This document shows, one piece after another, positions 1 to 10,559 of a stretch of DNA of 64,000 nt. The DNA lies in contig NC_073695.1 in NCBI RefSeq assembly GCF_029784165.1, positions 189,747,357 to 189,811,356 on the forward strand, written 5' to 3'. Within the stretch, counting starts at the first letter, position 1; every line of letters begins with the position of its first letter. The translations under genes and the position numbers were made by a program. Source of the stretch: Wyeomyia smithii. Its lineage: Eukaryota > Arthropoda > Insecta > Diptera > Culicidae. The notes beneath the pieces were generated by a model that saw only the letters and a program-made list of their open reading frames with translations, was not told where the DNA came from and ran no database searches.

Positions 1-1
1 G

Positions 2-1554
2 GTGCAAGTGCAACCACCGAGCTTCATTTTTGCCTTGCGCTCGTCATTTATTTCACTTATCCGTCCCGTAGCTTATATGTTGCGATTTGCATACAACGCA
101 AGAAAAGCAAATCGTTTAAAACGTCGCAAAGGTTTTCTTCAAACCGATGAACTAAATGAGTCAGTTTGTGTCTTAGCCCGTATCGCCCAAGAAGAGTCTT
201 TCGCTGGAGACATAAGAAGCGTTGCTACTAGTGACCAAGTCAAGTCAAATTCCCGATTAAAAACTCTAGCACCGATTCTTAAAGATGATATTTTGCGAGT
301 TGGTGGGCGGCTTAGATACGCACCAGTATCAGAAGAGAGAAATCATCCCATAATCTTGCCTCCAAATCATCCTTTTACTGAGTTAGTTATGGTTTACTAT
401 CACGAGAAGTTGCTACACGCTGGACCCCAACTACTCATAGCTACTATCCGAGGAAGATTTTGGCCTTTACGAGTACGTAACCTAGCGCGCAGAGTAGTAC
501 ATCAATGCATGAAATGTTTTCGCTGCAAACCGACAGTTTTCGATCAGCCAATGGGAGATTTGCCTGCTGAACGAGTCAATCCAACCTACCCGTTCATAAA
601 AACGGGCGTAGACCTCTGTGAACCAATCTATTATCGTCACACGGGTCGAAAATCTGCTCCAATCAAAGGTTATGTCGCTATCTTCGTGTGCCTAGTTACG
701 AAAGCGGTGCATATTGAATTAGTGGCAGACCTCTCCACCAATGCGTTTATCGCTGTTCTAAAGCGCTTTGTAGCACGTCGAGGTAAACCAACCGTAATCG
801 AATGCGATAATGCCAAAAATTTCCTCGGAGCATCAAGAGAGTTAGCAGAATTATCTCGGCACTTCGGCAGTTTACTTCCCAACAACATCAACACATGGTA
901 ACCTCGCACTGCAGCGAGTCCAGTATCCAGTTTAAATTCATCCCACCGCGCTCCCCAAACTTCGGTGGCCTCTGGGAGGCTGCCGTGAAATCCTTCAAAA
1001 GACACCTGAAGGCAACAATGGGAGCATCAGTCCCTTTGAAAGACGAGTTCGAAACCCTCCTAGTTCAGATCGAGAGCTGTTTAAACTCTAGACCGCTAAC
1101 GCAGCTCTCCGCTGACCCAGATGAATTGGAAGTTCTTACACCTGGTCATTTTTTGATTCATCGACCACTGGAAGCTATAGCAGAACCATCGTACGAAAGC
1201 ATACCTACTAGTCGTTTGGATCGTTATCGACAAAACCAGGAATTTTTACGCCGCATCTGGAAACGCTGGAGCTCAGATTACCTGTCCGGATTGCTCCCAC
1301 GCACCAGGTGGACCCAGCAACGCGACAACATAGCAAATGGGACAATGGTGCTAGTAAAAGACGACAATCTCCCGCCCCTCAAATGGCGGTACGGCCGTGT
1401 CATTCAAATTTTCCGCAGTGACGACGGCAATGTTCGAGTAGTAATCGTCAAGACGAAAGATGGCGAGTTACGCCGTGCTATCTCGAATATTTGTGTGCTA
1501 CCCGTACGATCGTCAGCAACCGTTGAGGATGAAGAGGGACTTTACGATATGTAA
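2..1554 (+). pseudogene. BEL/Pao retrotransposon pol, 3' part (integrase and C-terminal domain), frameshifted
   Basis: This is the downstream end of a BEL/Pao Pol polyprotein; the upstream part lies outside the window. The first frame (2 to about 870) carries a zinc-binding H2C2 region (HEKLLHAG, then CMKC near residues 133-172) and the start of the integrase core, with the first catalytic Asp in TGVDLCEP and the second in IECDNAKNF. A shift of frame between about 862 and 895 separates it from the second frame (to 1554), which has FIPPRSPNFGGLWEAAVKS with the catalytic Glu and then the basic C-terminal domain usual after BEL integrases (WRYGRV...RRAISNICVLP). All three DDE residues remain, but split between frames, so this copy cannot make a whole enzyme. 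Overlapping antisense frames at 670-1005 and 1478-1789 are shadows. Family assignment is firm; exact lineage is not. Confidence 0.88.
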
Positions 1555-2056
1555 CAACCCTTCGTATTTGTTTGCCATCCGGCAATGCATGTGCATGTCT
1601 TACTTTAGAATTAAGAACTAATGTTTCTCGTATTTCATGATAACTTGCTGCAATCCTTATTCGAGTCGTCTCGGACGATAACCAATTGGATCGGCTTCTG
1701 AACGAAACAAATCGAACCACTGATGTTAAAGATCCCACGAGCAACATGACGTCAGCAAGGAAGTTCCTCTCGAAACAAGCGAAATTCATTCATCGTGCCG
1801 GCTCTGTTCGTATGTGTAACAATGTCACAAGCAGCGCTGATTTGCAGACGTCGATGCCAGACGACGTCCTCTAGACGGTCGTTGCTCACCCGAGACATGC
1901 TGAGAAGGAACGTAAATAACCCAAAGTAGCACGTGGGCTGCTTTGCATCGTCAAAAGCCTTATGTTGAATTCAGTAAGCTATCTCTTTCGCTATGGTCAC
2001 CTAGTCAGTAAGATATAGAATTAGGTTGAAAATAAGTTTTCAACGGTGGCCGGCTA
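1555..2056 (+). other. Untranslated stretch between BEL pol and its probable 3' LTR
   Basis: About 500 bases follow the pol stop without a recognisable domain. The end, a purine-leaning CAACGGTGGCCGGC just before 2057, sits where the polypurine tract that primes plus-strand DNA synthesis is expected in LTR elements. No open frame here looks coding. Confidence 0.45.
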
Positions 2057-2411
2057 TGTTAATTAATCGTAGTATTGAAATAGTTGTATAATAATTGAAC
2101 ATCCCAAATTAGTACAAAATCAATCGACAGCGATCTCACTCGATCAGACGCTATTAAATTTATCGCTTTCTTTGTCATCGCTAGCCTCAGTTGTATGAGC
2201 GAAAGGTCACAAAAGGCTCTAGCTTGCTTGCTTAGACTTCTCCACTCAACAGATAATAAAAACCGCTTATCATTGCCAGCAGAGATCAGTCGAAATAAAA
2301 CTGTCTTACAGAACGAATCAAACTCTTTATCTTACGATAAGAAGCAGATCGAATAAAACTAAACTTAAAGCTAATACTTTGACTGACAAATAATTAGTAC
2401 GAAATCCAACA
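2057..2411 (+). repeat. Probable 3' LTR of the BEL/Pao element
   Basis: A 355 base stretch starts TGTTAATTAATCG directly after the polypurine-like tract and ends ATCCAACA, giving the TG...CA ends of an LTR. It contains several AATAAA-type signals (near 2251, 2296 and 2352), as expected for the R/U5 part of an LTR. The partner 5' LTR is outside the window, so the boundaries rest on termini and position only. Confidence 0.5.
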
Positions 2412-3554
2412 ATCTCATTAAGCCGATACTCACGTAGAATGCACGGATTAAACACCAAATTTTCACGAAATCATTGAACAAATAAACAAAATACGCTTAC
2501 GTGCTGTTATGGAATCGCCCAGCACTGTATATTAAGTAAGCTTAGCTAGATTTTTTCTGAATTTTCTAAAACAAACCATTCTTCAAAACGCTTCCATATC
2601 CATCTCAAAACTTGAATTACTGCTCAATTATTCATTTCACGACGAACCATATTCATCACACTGTTAATCAAGAATGAAACACATTATCATGAATGAACGT
2701 AGCAACAGACCGTCGTAGTAGGTTACCTAGATATCCGCTGTAGTTGTTTACTACTTTTTTTTTTGGACGCGGCTGAAAGTCTTCAAAAAAGCAAAAAAAT
2801 GTGATTGGAATTATATTTAAAACAAGTCGGTTCACACTCATAGTTGGATACTTTTTCCAAAATAAACTATTCGTAGACAAAAGACAACAAAATAAAGTGT
2901 ATGAAGCCCTATTTTTGAAGATGTTTCATGATTCGATATAAGGTAAAATTCGGTATAAAGTACAAATCAAAATTCGAAATGTACCTTATATCGAAGTTTG
3001 CCCGTATTTCTACTAATTCAAGCTTGTTTTTGGAAAATTGAGGTGAACATTTCAAAGATTTAAGTATTCTTAGTGTAGTGAATGATTTTGTTGAGTAAAT
3101 AAAATGTGGTCCGCTAGTGAAACTTTGGTTGGCTGCTAAACGAGTCCCGTTGTAGCCGTATACTTAGAGCAATGCGCGGATTTTGTTTTCTGGGGTAGGT
3201 GATTGAAATAAATGAGTTTTGAGTGTAGATGCCCGACTATAATATCGAATTTAGAGCTTTTAAGTGAGTTATTGAACATTCTACTCTATGAGAAAATTAA
3301 ATTGAACTAAGAAGAACCCATTCCATGGATCAGTAGATTGGTTCAGTTAGAAAATGTGCGTTTTCATGTGTATGAGATGAATATATGGGCTGAAATGAAT
3401 TGTGAACAGTTGATCGGCATTCGAAAAGCCTACTTCAAGGGCGTACAACGCTCTTGTTTCAGCATCATCAGAAACTTCGTCGAGATCAATGTATCTTCAT
3501 GAGAAATGATACAGTTTTTCTTCAAGTTCTTCCACCCTATTTAGACTGCTAAAG
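2412..3554. other. Stretch without recognised gene
   Basis: AT-rich DNA, no credible coding frame. It holds a small hairpin at 2932-2995 (listed separately). A weak match to the left end of the mariner-like terminus seen at 3586 may exist near 3193 (GGTGATTGAAATAAA), too degraded to call. Confidence 0.5.
2932..2995. repeat. Small imperfect hairpin
   Basis: Arms 2932-2952 and 2975-2995 (21 bases each; both outer ends read TTCGATATAAGGTA in the paired sense) are inverted repeats with about two mismatches around a 22 base loop. Function unknown; could be a MITE core or a chance AT palindrome. Confidence 0.55.
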
Positions 3555-3586
3555 TAAAAAATTCCAAATTTTTAGTTGTCACCCGT
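3555..3586. mobile_element. Right terminal repeat of a mariner-like element
   Basis: The 3560-3586 sequence (AATTCCAAATTTTTAGTTGT then CACCCGT), followed by TA, is the same as the right end of the element at 53268-54062. Only this end is clear here. Confidence 0.5.
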
Positions 3587-3645
3587 TATACCTTAAGAGC
3601 CAAAATACCCGACCCAGTGACGTAGCCCCTTGAACCATTTAAACA

Positions 3646-3659
3646 CCCCCCCCCCCCCC
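3646..3659. repeat. C14 homopolymer
   Basis: An uninterrupted run of 14 C lies between the mariner-like end and the hAT-MITE fragment. It is likely to be length-variable. Confidence 0.9.
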
Positions 3660-3714
3660 ACGAGTATTTGACCTTCTTTTTTTTCAACGTTAGGGTTCTG
3701 CATTACTTTAGCAG

Positions 3715-3815
3715 TAGGATTGAAATGCCTCGTCTCCTCGAAAAAAGTTCCCATGTAAAATTTCGGCTTAATGGGACTTCGGGATGTGTAGCCTCACAGT
3801 GATCAATACTCCAAA
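3715..3815 (+). mobile_element. Fragment related to the hAT-type MITE at 12641
   Basis: The central part (CTCGAAAAAAGTTCCCATGT, AAATTTCGGCT, ACTTCGGGAT, CAGTGATCAATACTCC) follows the same order as 12705-12790 inside the hAT-type MITE. No terminal repeat is visible here, so it is a fragment. Confidence 0.45.
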
Positions 3816-3824
3816 GTCTAGAGG

Positions 3825-4095
3825 GCCAAGAGAGGTGACGTCCAACTTAAAGATCTGGGTTAGGGAGATTAAACCATATGTCGTTCCCGTGCGTACGAAA
3901 CAATCGTATAACTCCGCAGAGATGCAAAGGAGAAAGAAGCTTCTTACAAAGAGGTAACTCAATAAGTGTTAGGAAAGGACGTGCAAGTTCGGAGTCTTAC
4001 CCCAGAAGTGACCCTCCAGCTTAAAAACCTGGATGAGATCGCCAAAAAAGTGCGGAATGGAGATGGCTATCGAGGCAATTTACCTCCGTAAGTCC
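3825..4095 (+). pseudogene. R1-clade LINE ORF1 (Gag-like) fragment
   Basis: This DNA matches in order the ORF1 segment at 31900-32150 (CGTGCGTACGAAACAATCGT then ATAACTCCGCAGAGATGCAA corresponds to the copy near 31955; ACCCCAGAAGTGACCCTCCA to the copy near 32060). In the R1 family this part of ORF1 lies between the coiled region and the CCHC knuckles and serves RNA binding in the retrotransposition particle. Frames are broken and no full protein can be read. It continues after the SINE at 4096-4300. Confidence 0.6.
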
Positions 4096-4300
4096 CGGCT
4101 GATAGGGAGCTCCATAGCCGCAAGGTTACAGAGCCCGCTTTGACAAGTGGCTGGTCGTGGGTTCGAATCTTAGTAGAATCAGGCCACTTGGTTGCCGAAG
4201 GACTTTAGCACGGGTTTATTCTTATGCTCGCCATCACATACCCTTTCTTCATGCTGAATTCTACAGTACGTTTGTTGACTCTTTTCCCAACACTGAAGAA
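4096..4300 (+). mobile_element. tRNA-like SINE, family B, copy 1
   Basis: A pol III A-box-like TAGCCGCAAGG (4115-4125) and a B box GGTTCGAATC (4160-4169) start 45 bases apart, as in tRNA genes. The same arrangement recurs at 32692-32945. The R1 ORF1 reading resumes right after it, so it appears to sit inside that relic. Ends are approximate; no clean target duplication was found. Confidence 0.6.
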
Positions 4301-4460
4301 AGCCAAGCTGAAGGTCGGTTGGTCGTTGGTCCGCTAGGCATCCTGCAGCAGCCTGACGTTTACTCCAGGGATTTTGAGAGGGGTATAAATCCTGGCCGTG
4401 TTAGGGTCCCGGCAGGTCGAATTAATGTCGACGTTGCGGTGGTTTAGACCACAAAACTGT
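4301..4460 (+). pseudogene. R1 ORF1 zinc-knuckle region remnant
   Basis: The stretch AAGGTCGGTTGGTCGTTGGT ... GGTATAAATCCTGGCCGTGT ... GCGGTGGTTTAGACC lines up with 32245-32390, where the other R1 copy encodes the CCHC knuckle part of ORF1. The knuckles cannot be read in one frame here. What follows, to about 4760, is too diverged to assign. Confidence 0.5.
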
Positions 4461-4769
4461 GGGACGCCTTCCAATTGTTTGGTATGAACCGGGAAACGAA
4501 GCGTTAAGCACGCCACGGATGGTCCCAAGTGAACGGCCACCTTATACCTGAACCACTGCATCGCGACACAACTGTCCGCAGTGCGGCCTTCGTGCGAGAT
4601 GGATGCTACGTGCGCTTACCAATGTGCAATAACAGCAGCGCCGAGCGGCAGTCCAATCCACTTAAGAGCAAAACAGAGGCCAGTAACAAAGGTGAGCCTT
4701 TTTCGATTTCAGATCATTGAGAGCCTTTTCTACGCTACGAGGTCTCCGGCCACCACAAGTGAGTAACGG

Positions 4770-5060
4770 CAGACGGCCATAAAGCTAGCCCCTGATTCGT
4801 TCAGGGCGATCATGTAGAAATGTATAGACGACTGCCTCTACTAGGTGAACTACCAGCATACAGACCAATCCGTCTGCTAAACGTAGCGGACAAGATGATT
4901 GAGAGGGTAATCTTCAACAGACTTGTGAGATTCACCGAGAGTGAATCGAATGTGTCAAGCAACCAATTCGACTTCCGTAAAGGTAGGTATATGGTGGATT
5001 CTATTCTCTTCGTCACCAAAGGGAAACTGGAGTTAGATCACCAAAGCTCATCGTAGTGAA
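4770..5060 (+). pseudogene. R1-clade LINE reverse transcriptase fragment (fingers region)
   Basis: The translation includes PAYRPIRLLNVADKMIERVI followed by FNRLVRFTESESNVSSNQF and FRKGRYMVDSI, the YRPI...LL...ER and NQFGFRKGRST motifs of the first third of an R1 reverse transcriptase. An upstream APDSFRAIM-like stretch near 4785 extends it before a stop. The catalytic FADD block is missing: the sequence jumps at about 5065 to the C-terminal region. Confidence 0.8.
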
Positions 5061-5360
5061 CAACTGAAAATCGACGGTAAGCTCACATTTGGGTGCCATG
5101 TTGATTATGTCTGTAGGAAAGCTTCTACAGCTATAGCGGCATTATCAAGCATGATGTCAAATAGCTCGGCGGTTAGCGGCTGCAAGCGCAAGCTTCTTGC
5201 TAGTGTGGCAACGTTCATATTCAGGTATAGCGAGCTAATGCAGTGTGTTCGAAAGCGTTGGGTGTTTCAATTATCGCGGTAAACTGAAAATTACTAACAG
5301 GCTCACGTGCTTGGGAGTCCTAAGCGCGTTCCGAACCACGTCATACGAGGCAATTAGGAA
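5061..5360 (+). pseudogene. R1-clade LINE ORF2, region after the RT palm
   Basis: Translation gives KLTFGCHVDYVCRKAS, then ALSSMMSNSSAVSGCKRKLL and an SYEAIRKAI remnant, matching the same block in the R1 copies at 13501-13937 and 29250-29530. It is joined to the RT fragment by an internal deletion and has several stops. The match fades after about 5360. Confidence 0.75.
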
Positions 5361-8067
5361 AGCAATACACTCGCGGCCGACTCGCTGTTCGAGCGAATGC
5401 TAAGGGGAAGAAACTCTGTTTGAGCAGACCTAGCAAACCAGTAGACCAGTCGTTTGTGCGCGAGAGGCCGTCGCTTCCAACGGCGGGTCGGTGGCCGGCT
5501 CGGACTGCGGAAATCAAAGAGGCTTGGTGCCGCCTCGTTTTCTTGCCCTCGATTATGCGTCACCGTCGCGTGATTTGGAAAAATATTTTGCCCAACCCTA
5601 ACTCATTAGAAATATATTAACATTTCTACTAAATACGCAGAGTGAAAAATATCTGAGTTTAGTATACAGTTCATTTAATGACGCTTTTTGTGAATCATCA
5701 AACGAGCAACATATTTTTAATAGACATTCGGATGTAAAATGGCAGAAGCATTTGTGAAACTTTTAAGAAAATAACCTTAGCGCAATAAATATGTTGTGCA
5801 TATATAAAATTTTATCTATTCTCAAGGTATTGCAATTATCGGAATTAAGCTATTCATGAGGTCAATATTTGAAATTCCATGACCACAAATAAATGTTTCA
5901 GTCATAAATAAAACCCTTCCGTGACATCCAATGAATAGAATTTTCAATCATTCGGATGTTTCGTTTAGGTAAATTTCCTCCGCTTACCAGCTTTCGCCCT
6001 TTCCGGACTGCAACTTTAATGGCCAGAACAGACCGAATCGCTACACGAACCAGAAAAGCACACGTTAACAAACACTCGCACAAACTACCTAGATAAATGC
6101 AAATAAGATCTTTATCGTCTGGTGCTTTTCCGATACCCCTGTCCTGCGCCCGCACTAGTCTGGCAGACATGCTACATTCGCAACTTGAAAAGTCTGAATA
6201 ATGTTTTGCTTCTAGACGGAACGAACAAATGGCTCAACAAGAATGAAAAACTGCACCATTGCAGGAGCGTTGGCATAAAACTGTTTTCCTTTTTTTTTTT
6301 TTTTCATTTATTCATTTGAGCTGATGTACCAACGAATGAAACAAAATTACCAGACAAACCGGGTATTTACACCAAAAAACGAATTCTTCGACAAACATAT
6401 GACTGTGCGGGTGGAAAAAGCCAACACGCAAACGGTGCCAAAAACCGGACGCATACATTCAATTAAAATGGACACCAGCAACAATCCTGACTTTTATTTT
6501 TTACTGGTTTAGAAATTAGCAGGGCAAGTGCTGGTACAGCAGCGTACTCGGGTATAAGTTTTCCGGGTCACTGGTATATCTCCGTGGAAAGCAAGTCGCG
6601 TCGTATTTTTCCTCCTCCGGCTCGTCGCATTTTACTATATATTTTTCCTATTTTCAAACAATTTTTATGTGCCACTCCACAGACGCCGGTCGCCTGCAGA
6701 TGGGTCGTATTTATATTTATTGAGCAAATACAAAATCAATTTAGCTTAGCTCACTGCTGGCTGACACGTTTCTATTGCATCTAGCAGCCAGCTTCCAGAA
6801 CAAACGTGAGTGATAGTGGCTCTGTACAAGTTCAAAGTGAATGTTGTGTGGACTTCACTATTGTGAACGTGTGATATTTTGTGATTCACTAGAACTTCAT
6901 CGCCATTTCGCAGCAGTCAAATTAATTTTGTGCCAAATGACATAATTTCTTTAAATGCATTTGTTTCTGATCGGGTGCTATGAGCGTAGAAATGAATTAC
7001 GAATTACATTAGAATAATTTTCCTGTTCGGTCGTAAGCAACATCTGTCGAAATGTGTTGCAAATATATGCGAATCTCAGGCTGCCGATCTTGTTTTTGCC
7101 ATTTTTCAAACCAGCAAGTAATAAATTAATGAATGTAGGCTGAGACATGTACTTATTTGTAAGTAATACACGGACTTGATGAGTGATCCACAATGCCTGG
7201 ATATGTCAGCGTGTTTCGTTCGAGCGAGCTAAAAACAGCTAAACGGGTAGTCAACGCTTGGCTGCTTCCAAGAAATAATTCCATCCTGTGCGCCCTGTTC
7301 TTCTGGCGATGATTGGAAACCTGTTCATAGTGACTTGTGGTGTGGCTTTTTGGTGGCTGCCGGTCTTGATGGGCTGTCATGTAAACTGCCATATTGACAT
7401 ACCAGTTTTGCTGTTTGAATGCTGCGCGCTTTTTCCCTCATCCCCCCATCGCACCGGTGTCTGGCGTTGTTTTTGGTCCATCCCTTCGGAGAATAGTTCA
7501 TCGCCAATATGTGCACTCGCTTATGGTCGAACCCAGTTGGCGTTTTAGGCATTCTCCAACGTTTATCTGTGACAGACTTCAGCCAGTCGGTTGTCCATCA
7601 TCGCACGTCTTCATGTGATAAAAAGTGATTTTTCTTGATTCCATTTATGTCTGCAATTCTTGCTAATGCCGTTTGTGGATGATGCTCTCCTCTTGTGTGA
7701 TGATTCGATGCAATGCTATGATGTGATGCTGGTGGCAAGAATCTCATCAGATGGAATAAGCAAGATTTTGTTTAAATTAATTTTCATTTCGAAGTTATCG
7801 GTATCGATGCAGATGAATAATCATGCAATCGTTTCTCCAAATTAAATTTATTTCAACTGATATCGATAAGATACTATACTTTTCAGTTCAGACTTCCTAA
7901 CTGCTATTAAGCCGTAAGCGTAAATGCGTGTGCTTTACTAATTCCGTGCAAATCTTATGGGAGAAGCAGAGTAAACTTTTTTTATTCAAACCGCCTGTTA
8001 TTTGAACCAAAAAATTATTATTTTTTATAAATATTCGACAAATTGTAAATTTTTCTTGAATTCCTTG
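5361..8067. other. Long stretch without recognised gene
   Basis: Frames of 60-90 codons here (for example 7288-7548 and 6122-6319) are short, overlap each other on both strands and show no domain. A T-run lies at 6288-6303. A possible splice donor in AACAAACGTGAGTG near 6803, downstream of a TATA-like TACTATATATTTTT near 6633, could belong to an untranslated exon, but nothing confirms it. The part at 5400-5560 is GC-richer and may be further LINE debris. Confidence 0.5.
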
Positions 8068-8353
8068 TTTTTCGAACTAAATTTCTATTTTTAACAACGG
8101 CTTTTACCCACTAACATTCATGTTCATTAAGCAGACAATATGTGCAGCAGGGAAAGCGAAAAATAAGCGAACTGGAAATATGATACAGATTTGGGTTCAA
8201 GTCCCGTCGGGATGCGGTATATTTCTCCAAATCTGTATCATATTTCCAGTTCGCTTATTTTTCGCTTTCCCTGCTGCACACATTGTCTGCTTAATGTACT
8301 TGAATGTTAACTAGTAAAAGCCGTTGTTAAAAATAGAAATTTAGTCCGAAAAA
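8068..8353. repeat. Long near-perfect hairpin (127 bp arms, 32 base loop)
   Basis: Left arm 8068-8194 and right arm 8227-8353 are reverse complements without gaps; I count about 8 mismatches in 127 positions. The loop begins GTTCAAGTCCCGTCGGG, and together with the last arm bases makes GGGTTCAAGTCCC, which resembles a tRNA T-arm or pol III B box. No coding frame is supported. It may be a MITE with very long terminal repeats or a locus giving a double-stranded hairpin RNA. Confidence 0.9.
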
Positions 8354-8591
8354 TACTCTCTCTTTCTCTGTCTTTTGTGCTTTCAAACTCACTTTTTCTC
8401 ATTTATCAGAGTCTATTTCAGACAGGTTACAATTAGATATAAACTTAATTACAGTTTTTCCTAACTATTAATTACTGGTCCAAAACACAACTCGTTCAAA
8501 AACAGCCAGCACTTACAAGTGTCTTGTATATGATACTACATAGAACGAAAGCGTCTGGGTACTAGAACGAAAATTATCGAGCCTTAAGAAG
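8354..8591. other. Intergenic stretch
   Basis: CT-rich beginning (CTCTCTCTTTCTCTG) next to the hairpin, then no recognised feature until LINE sequence begins. Confidence 0.5.
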
Positions 8592-8850
8592 AACATAGTA
8601 ATTACAACGTAAATTCGTCCACCACCTCGAGCTCGTCTCTGTCGATTCCTACGCTACTTCTCATGCAAGTTCTATCGCTCGCGGTTTCTCCTGCTAGCAG
8701 ATACTCGTTCTTCAACGTATTCACCTTCAATCCAACCTTTGCTATTTTTCTTTGAACTTGGTGGACCATTCAGCAACCGCCTGGAACGTCCTTCCGACAA
8801 TGTCCACGTTGTCAGCGAAGCAGATTAAATGGCTGGATTTATTGCCGATC
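8592..8850 (-). pseudogene. LINE reverse transcriptase fragment (palm block), minus strand
   Basis: On the minus strand the translation reads ICFADNVDIVGRTFQAVAEW, then KVGLKVNT and later GIDRDELEVVDEF. These match the FADDIDIIGRT...GLKVN...IDGDEFEVVDEF block of LINEs whose endonuclease is often annotated as craniofacial-development-protein-2-like. The catalytic FADD is FADN here, so the palm is inactive. It appears to be the 3' part of the element whose other parts lie at 10075-10260, 11214-11720 and 11990-12935. Clade not assigned. Confidence 0.8.
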
Positions 8851-9104
8851 ATGCCCACTATTAAAGGCCATAACATGTTCAAGCGCAATATTGGACAATT
8901 GGTTGGAAAGATCAACCCGAGGGTCTGTTCACCAAGATGGTGCGGCTCCGAACAGCGTTTGATCTCCAAGAGCAGCTGAGCAACATCCGGAACAATTGGC
9001 AAAGACTATGGCGACGAAAACGGACTTTAATTTGGAAACTTGAAACATAAAACGTTATGTTTTCCGGGTTGCGATGGGTTTTTCTACGATTCGAATCTAC
9101 GCAG

Positions 9105-10040
9105 CTTCGCAGTGCAAAACCACTATCTAGTTGCAGTATGCATGCGCTTAAAATTTTCGACGGTGCACGGTGAATAGTCGAACACCGCGACCCGACATCG
9201 AACAACTACGGGATCCCATAATAGCCCAGGTATACGTGTAGCAGCTGGAAGCGGGGTTATCAACGGAAGAGCAGCTTGGCGCAGGTTCGCTTGAAGATAA
9301 TTGGAACCATCCGCCATAAGTAGCACACCTGAAGCGGCACTAGGTACGGTCGCCCTGAAGCAAAAAAAAACGACTGGTTTGACAACGAATGCAAACAATT
9401 ACTAGAGGAAAAGAATGCAACACGAGAGCGTATTTGGAACGATATAAACATGCCCGGGACAGACAGAAGTAGGTCCTTCGGAGAAGAAAGCACCAACAGA
9501 AGGAACGAGATTACGAAGCGATGGAACATCTGTACTGTGTTAGCGTCACCCGTAAGTTCTACAAGAAACTGAACAGTTCGCGCAGAGGCTACGTATCACA
9601 AACCTATATGCGTGTGTTCCATATACACAAAAGACGAGTTTCAGGATAAACTTATGTGATTGGTCCGAGCGACAATGGACAGAGTTATGTGTACAATGCG
9701 AGTTTTGGGGACGCTCTCAAGTCTAGGGGGTTTACTGTTCAACATTACCATGGAATGAGTTTTTAGAAGAGCGGGTGTAGACACGATCTTCAGGAAGTCC
9801 GACTATTTACAGACGACATTGATATGGCAACTTTGGAACGTTGACGGAAACGTACTTGACTTGAAATAAAGGCCAATCGGGTCGGACATAAACCAATCGG
9901 CTATTCATAAACAAGTCGAATACAAAATACAAGAGAAATAGAGGCTCTAAGAAACAATGTGTTAGCCTCACACCTCACTAATTGATGGAGACGAAATCGA
10001 GGTGGGTGATGAGTGTATTTGGGCGGGGTAGAAAAGACGC
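9105..10040 (+). pseudogene. Second copy of the LINE, plus strand, internally deleted
   Basis: Read on the plus strand: the end of the endonuclease (NHYLVAVCMRLKFSTVHG, about 9117-9171), the linker (IAQVYV, then QLEAGLSTEEQLGAGSLEDN, and DWFDNECKQLLEEKNATRER, about 9220-9440), a KFYKKLNSSRRG stretch at 9555-9590, then after a deletion LFNITME and VFRRAGVDTIFRKS near 9740-9800 and IDGDEIEVGDE near 9980-10010. The order is that of a LINE ORF with most of the RT missing. Stops and shifts are frequent. It lies in opposite orientation between two parts of the minus-strand LINE. Confidence 0.7.
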
Positions 10041-10074
10041 CTTGTCGAAATCCATTGCATATTGAAAACTCTTG

Positions 10075-10260
10075 ATACCGTACCCGAAATTTTCACACAG
10101 TACTGTTCACCATCCATCGTCCTTCATGGCCTCCATCATATCCTTGATTAGGCTTGTCAGTTTCGCAATGACACCATTTTCGTTCATATTTAAGCATAGC
10201 TCTACACGGTCTATAGTATCATAAGAAGCCTTAAAATCGATGAATTAACGATTGTTTTGC
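10075..10260 (-). pseudogene. LINE reverse transcriptase fragment (DFKAAYDS block), minus strand
   Basis: Minus-strand translation gives FIDFKASYDTIDRVELCLNM and then NENGVIAKLTSLIKDMMEAM, the first palm motif (F-x-D-x-x-x-A/S-Y-D) and the helix after it in the same LINE family. It continues the order of the minus-strand pieces: after the RT start at 11214-11567 and before FADN at 8592-8850. Confidence 0.75.
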
Positions 10261-10380
10261 CTAAGCTATAGCACTCCTTTTGAGGTGCTCCGATGAGTTC
10301 TTCTTCATCCGGCAACTCTGTCTTGATTTTGCGGGTAATCAGTGCCGACTTTGGTCTCCAAGATGGTCTTGAGGTACAAG

Positions 10381-10492
10381 CCGATTCGGAACTCGACCTT
10401 CTGTTTTTATACACAGATTTCGCAGCCGACTGTTTAGTGTACAGGACAATTGCGGGGCAACAGTTACAGCATCGTACCTCGAGACCATCTGG
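10381..10492 (-). mobile_element. tRNA-like SINE, family A, minus strand, deleted copy
   Basis: The minus strand carries the A-box TGGTCTCGAGG (complement of 10477-10487), then skips to the CCCCGCAATTGTCCTGTACA stretch and the 3' half also present at 41605-41815 and 49968-50163. The deletion removed the B box and the tRNA T-arm region. In the other copies the B box starts 43 bases after the A box. Confidence 0.8.
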
Positions 10493-10559
10493 TCCGCAAT
10501 AAAAAAAACGTTGAAAATCGCCATATCAACCGTACATAATGTATTCCAACGTTTTAGGG

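Noticed and set aside
7288..7548. Hydrophobic-looking 86-codon frame as a membrane protein
   Set aside because: Overlaps three other frames on both strands of similar length, with no conserved motif and no codon evidence.
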